Of a DNA stretch of 14,712 nt, positions 13,056-14,712 are shown piece after piece (position 1 is the stretch's first letter; every line of letters begins with the position of its first letter). A model generated the notes under the pieces. The model made no database searches, was not told the DNA's origin, and worked only from the letters and a program-made list of their open reading frames with translations. The translations under genes and the position numbers were made by a program. Origin of the DNA: Pseudomonadota bacterium (GTDB lineage: Bacteria > SAR324 > XYD2-FULL-50-16 > JAHJRI01); the NCBI GenBank assembly GCA_022360105.1, contig JAKSDL010000393.1:1-14712 (forward strand). Reading direction: 5' to 3'.

Positions 13056-14477
13056 TTGAAAAAACGAAAACTGCACGGTCGACTTCAATTGTTTGGCGCT
13101 ATTATATCTTTTCTGATACTTCCCCTGCTCCTCACCTCCTGCAGCATTTACGAACCGGAAAAAAGGAACCTGAAGCCGGATCAGCTCACCGAATCATATA
13201 GTTTATTCCGGGAAAGCTCTTCAAAAACCACGGACAAGTGGTGGGAGAGTTTTAACAGTGAGGAGCTGAATCTGTTAATTGAAAAGGGATTAAAGAACAA
13301 CCTGGATATTCACCAGGCCAGAGCTCGCATGAGGCAGGCTAAGGCAGCTTTGGAGAAAGCAGGCGGCTCTGCGGTGCCTTCTCTCACAGGTACTCTTCAA
13401 TCCACCCGCAGTCGCATGCCTGATGTGGAGGACACGGATACCTACTCATTTGATCTTTCCGCGAGTTATGAACTTGATATGTGGGGTCGGGTAGACGCCC
13501 TGATAAAAGCAGAAAATTTCGATTTTCAGGCGTCTAAAGCTGACCTTGAAACTTCCGCTATGACAGTAGCGGCCAGTATTGCAGAAACCTGGTTGGACGT
13601 TCTTTCTATCAGACAGGAAATCGCCATTATCCGTTCGCAACTGCAAAGCAACAGCGCCCTGCTTGAGCTTTTGAACTTGCGCTTTGAAAACGCCATGGCA
13701 GACGTGCTGGATGTATTGCAGCAACAGGAAGTCCTGGCAAGCTCTAAATCCCAAATTCCTTTGCTGGAAGCCAGGGAAAAAGTTTTGATTAATAACCTGG
13801 CCTTGTTGTTGGGGCAACCCAGTAACGAAGGCATAACCCTTCAACAGAATCAGCTGCCGGACATGCCTGGTTTCCCGGTTCTTGGTATACCCGCCGACTT
13901 GCTTGAAAATCGGCCGGACATTCGATCAGCAGGTCTAAATATCAAGTCCTCCGATTGGGATATTGCAGCTGCCAGGGCAAACCGCCTGCCGGCAATGACT
14001 CTTACCGGCTCATATGTGTATTCATCAAACGAGTTTTCCACTTTGTTTGACAATTGGGTATTTAGTTTAGGGGCCTCTCTTGTAGCCAATTTATACGATG
14101 GCGGCACTAAATCTGCAGAAGTTTTACGATTGGAAGCCGGAGTTGAAGAAGAACTTGCGAGTTATAAGCAGACGGTATTTGAGGCAATTATTGAAGTCGA
14201 AAACAGTATTATCAATGAAAAAAAGCAGATTGAATACCTTAACTTACTGGAACAGCAACTTTTAATAGCCAGACAGGCCTTAACCGAAGCAGAAAGACAA
14301 TACACCAAAGGCTTGCAAAGCTTTATTCCGGTGATTACTGAAATTCCCAAAGTACAAAGCCTGGAAAAGCAGGTTGTCACTGAAAAAGTAGATTTATTGA
14401 AGTATCGAATAGCCCTGTACCGCTCTTTAGGCGGAAGTTGGACCGGGGAGTGGTTGGCTGTTGAGAACAGCTATTAG
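13056..14477 (+). CDS. RND-type efflux outer-membrane factor lipoprotein (TolC/NodT/OprM family)
   Basis: A 473-residue outer-membrane channel protein of the OMF type that forms the exit duct of tripartite efflux pumps. From TTG 13056 the product begins MKKRKLHGR, then a hydrophobic stretch ending in LLLTSC, a lipobox with Cys29 as the lipidated residue. The mature part shows two OEP repeats, each starting with the familiar pattern: WWESFNSEELNLLIEKGLKN (about 58-77) and then NLDIHQARARMRQAKA. DLSASYELDMWGRV and LLENRPDIRSAGLNI (about 287-301) are strong NodT/OprM markers. AALYRSLGG-like YRIALYRSLGGSW closes the second repeat. The frame stays open back to ATG 12936, but those 40 codons cover the palindromic repeat, so the TTG is preferred. 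It has no clear ribosome binding site. No membrane fusion protein or RND pump gene follows within the window. Confidence 0.88.
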   Translation: MKKRKLHGRLQLFGAIISFLILPLLLTSCSIYEPEKRNLKPDQLTESYSLFRESSSKTTDKWWESFNSEELNLLIEKGLKNNLDIHQARARMRQAKAALEKAGGSAVPSLTGTLQSTRSRMPDVEDTDTYSFDLSASYELDMWGRVDALIKAENFDFQASKADLETSAMTVAASIAETWLDVLSIRQEIAIIRSQLQSNSALLELLNLRFENAMADVLDVLQQQEVLASSKSQIPLLEAREKVLINNLALLLGQPSNEGITLQQNQLPDMPGFPVLGIPADLLENRPDIRSAGLNIKSSDWDIAAARANRLPAMTLTGSYVYSSNEFSTLFDNWVFSLGASLVANLYDGGTKSAEVLRLEAGVEEELASYKQTVFEAIIEVENSIINEKKQIEYLNLLEQQLLIARQALTEAERQYTKGLQSFIPVITEIPKVQSLEKQVVTEKVDLLKYRIALYRSLGGSWTGEWLAVENSY

Positions 14478-14507
14478 CTTTGGCGGTTGTCATTTAGCAT
14501 ATAGTTG

Positions 14508-14594
14508 GATGGGTAACTTGTTAGCCGTCAACCGGTTGTAAATGACTTTTGATCACATTCCGCCCGATGGGTAACAGAGTTACCCATCCTGCGG
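14508..14594 (+). terminator. GATGGGTAAC direct repeat and long hairpin after the efflux gene
   Basis: GATGGGTAAC occurs at 14508-14517 and again at 14566-14575, where it pairs perfectly with GTTACCCATC at 14579-14588 around the loop AGA. CCGC (14560-14563) and GCGG (14591-14594) extend the stem past a 2-base internal loop. TTTATCTT follows. This is the strongest hairpin in the window and a plausible terminator for the efflux gene, 82 bases after its stop. Confidence 0.5.
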
Positions 14595-14712
14595 TTTATC
14601 TTAATTCAAAAGCTCTATCGCGGGCGTTATGAATCTTGGATTACAACTGCTTTAATAATCAACGGTTAATAGCTGATGTTTCACGATGCTTTGCTTCATG
14701 CGACTAAAGCAC
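14595..14712. other. Non-coding tail of the window
   Basis: No gene is supported. ATG 14676 opens a frame to the window edge but has no ribosome binding site and only 12 codons in view. TGCTTT (14687-14692) and AAAGCA (14706-14711) can pair, so another palindrome may continue past the edge. Confidence 0.3.

Overview
The window reads as a chromosomal segment of a Gram-negative bacterium with moderate GC. An outer-membrane efflux lipoprotein, a periplasmic Spy/CpxP-like protein and an ECF-type sigma/anti-sigma pair point to a double-membrane cell. A rubredoxin and a cysteine-rich two-[4Fe-4S] protein suggest anaerobic or microaerophilic metabolism. Together with a 7TMR-DISM sensor kinase, this fits a Desulfobacterota (deltaproteobacterial)-type genome best. 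That placement is inference, since the window holds no rRNA or phylogenetic marker.

Left part (1-5656) is a mosaic of small housekeeping or accessory genes. It starts with the 3' end of a SAM methyltransferase carrying a 17-T homopolymer, then a YbaK/EbsC tRNA-editing gene with a one-base frameshift, a convergent SRPBCC-domain gene, an AraC-family regulator, a VOC (glyoxalase-fold) gene and a CNNM/CBS membrane protein. A truncated 4-oxalocrotonate tautomerase, a 56-residue rubredoxin and a VanZ-like membrane protein follow. The tautomerase fragment and the rubredoxin are short and easily missed.

Middle part (5722-10741) is three minus-strand genes: a YafJ-type class II glutamine amidotransferase, a ferredoxin-like protein with seven cysteines in an eight-residue stretch, and a 938-residue 7TM sensor kinase. 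The kinase combines an extracellular sensor, seven-helix membrane domain, coiled coil, PAS-like domain, HPt domain and a CheA-like ATPase. No response regulator lies in the window.

Right part (11079-14477) is on the plus strand and diverges from the kinase across a 337-bp intergenic region. Three overlapping genes encode a zinc-finger anti-sigma factor, a periplasmic Spy/CpxP-like protein with two LTxxQ motifs, and an ECF-type sigma factor. The sigma gene comes last, the reverse of the common order. After a repeat-rich gap comes a TolC/NodT-type outer-membrane efflux lipoprotein. The simplest reading is an envelope-stress module: the membrane-bound anti-sigma and the Spy-like sensor control the sigma factor, which may drive the operon and perhaps the efflux gene. 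The divergent 7TM kinase may add a second input. This link is inference from gene order.

Several short structured repeats lie between genes: a nested inverted repeat at 12790-12890, a second one at 12952-13031 that runs into the apparent 5' extension of the efflux gene, and a GATGGGTAAC hairpin after that gene. No tRNA, rRNA, CRISPR array, transposase or prophage gene was seen.
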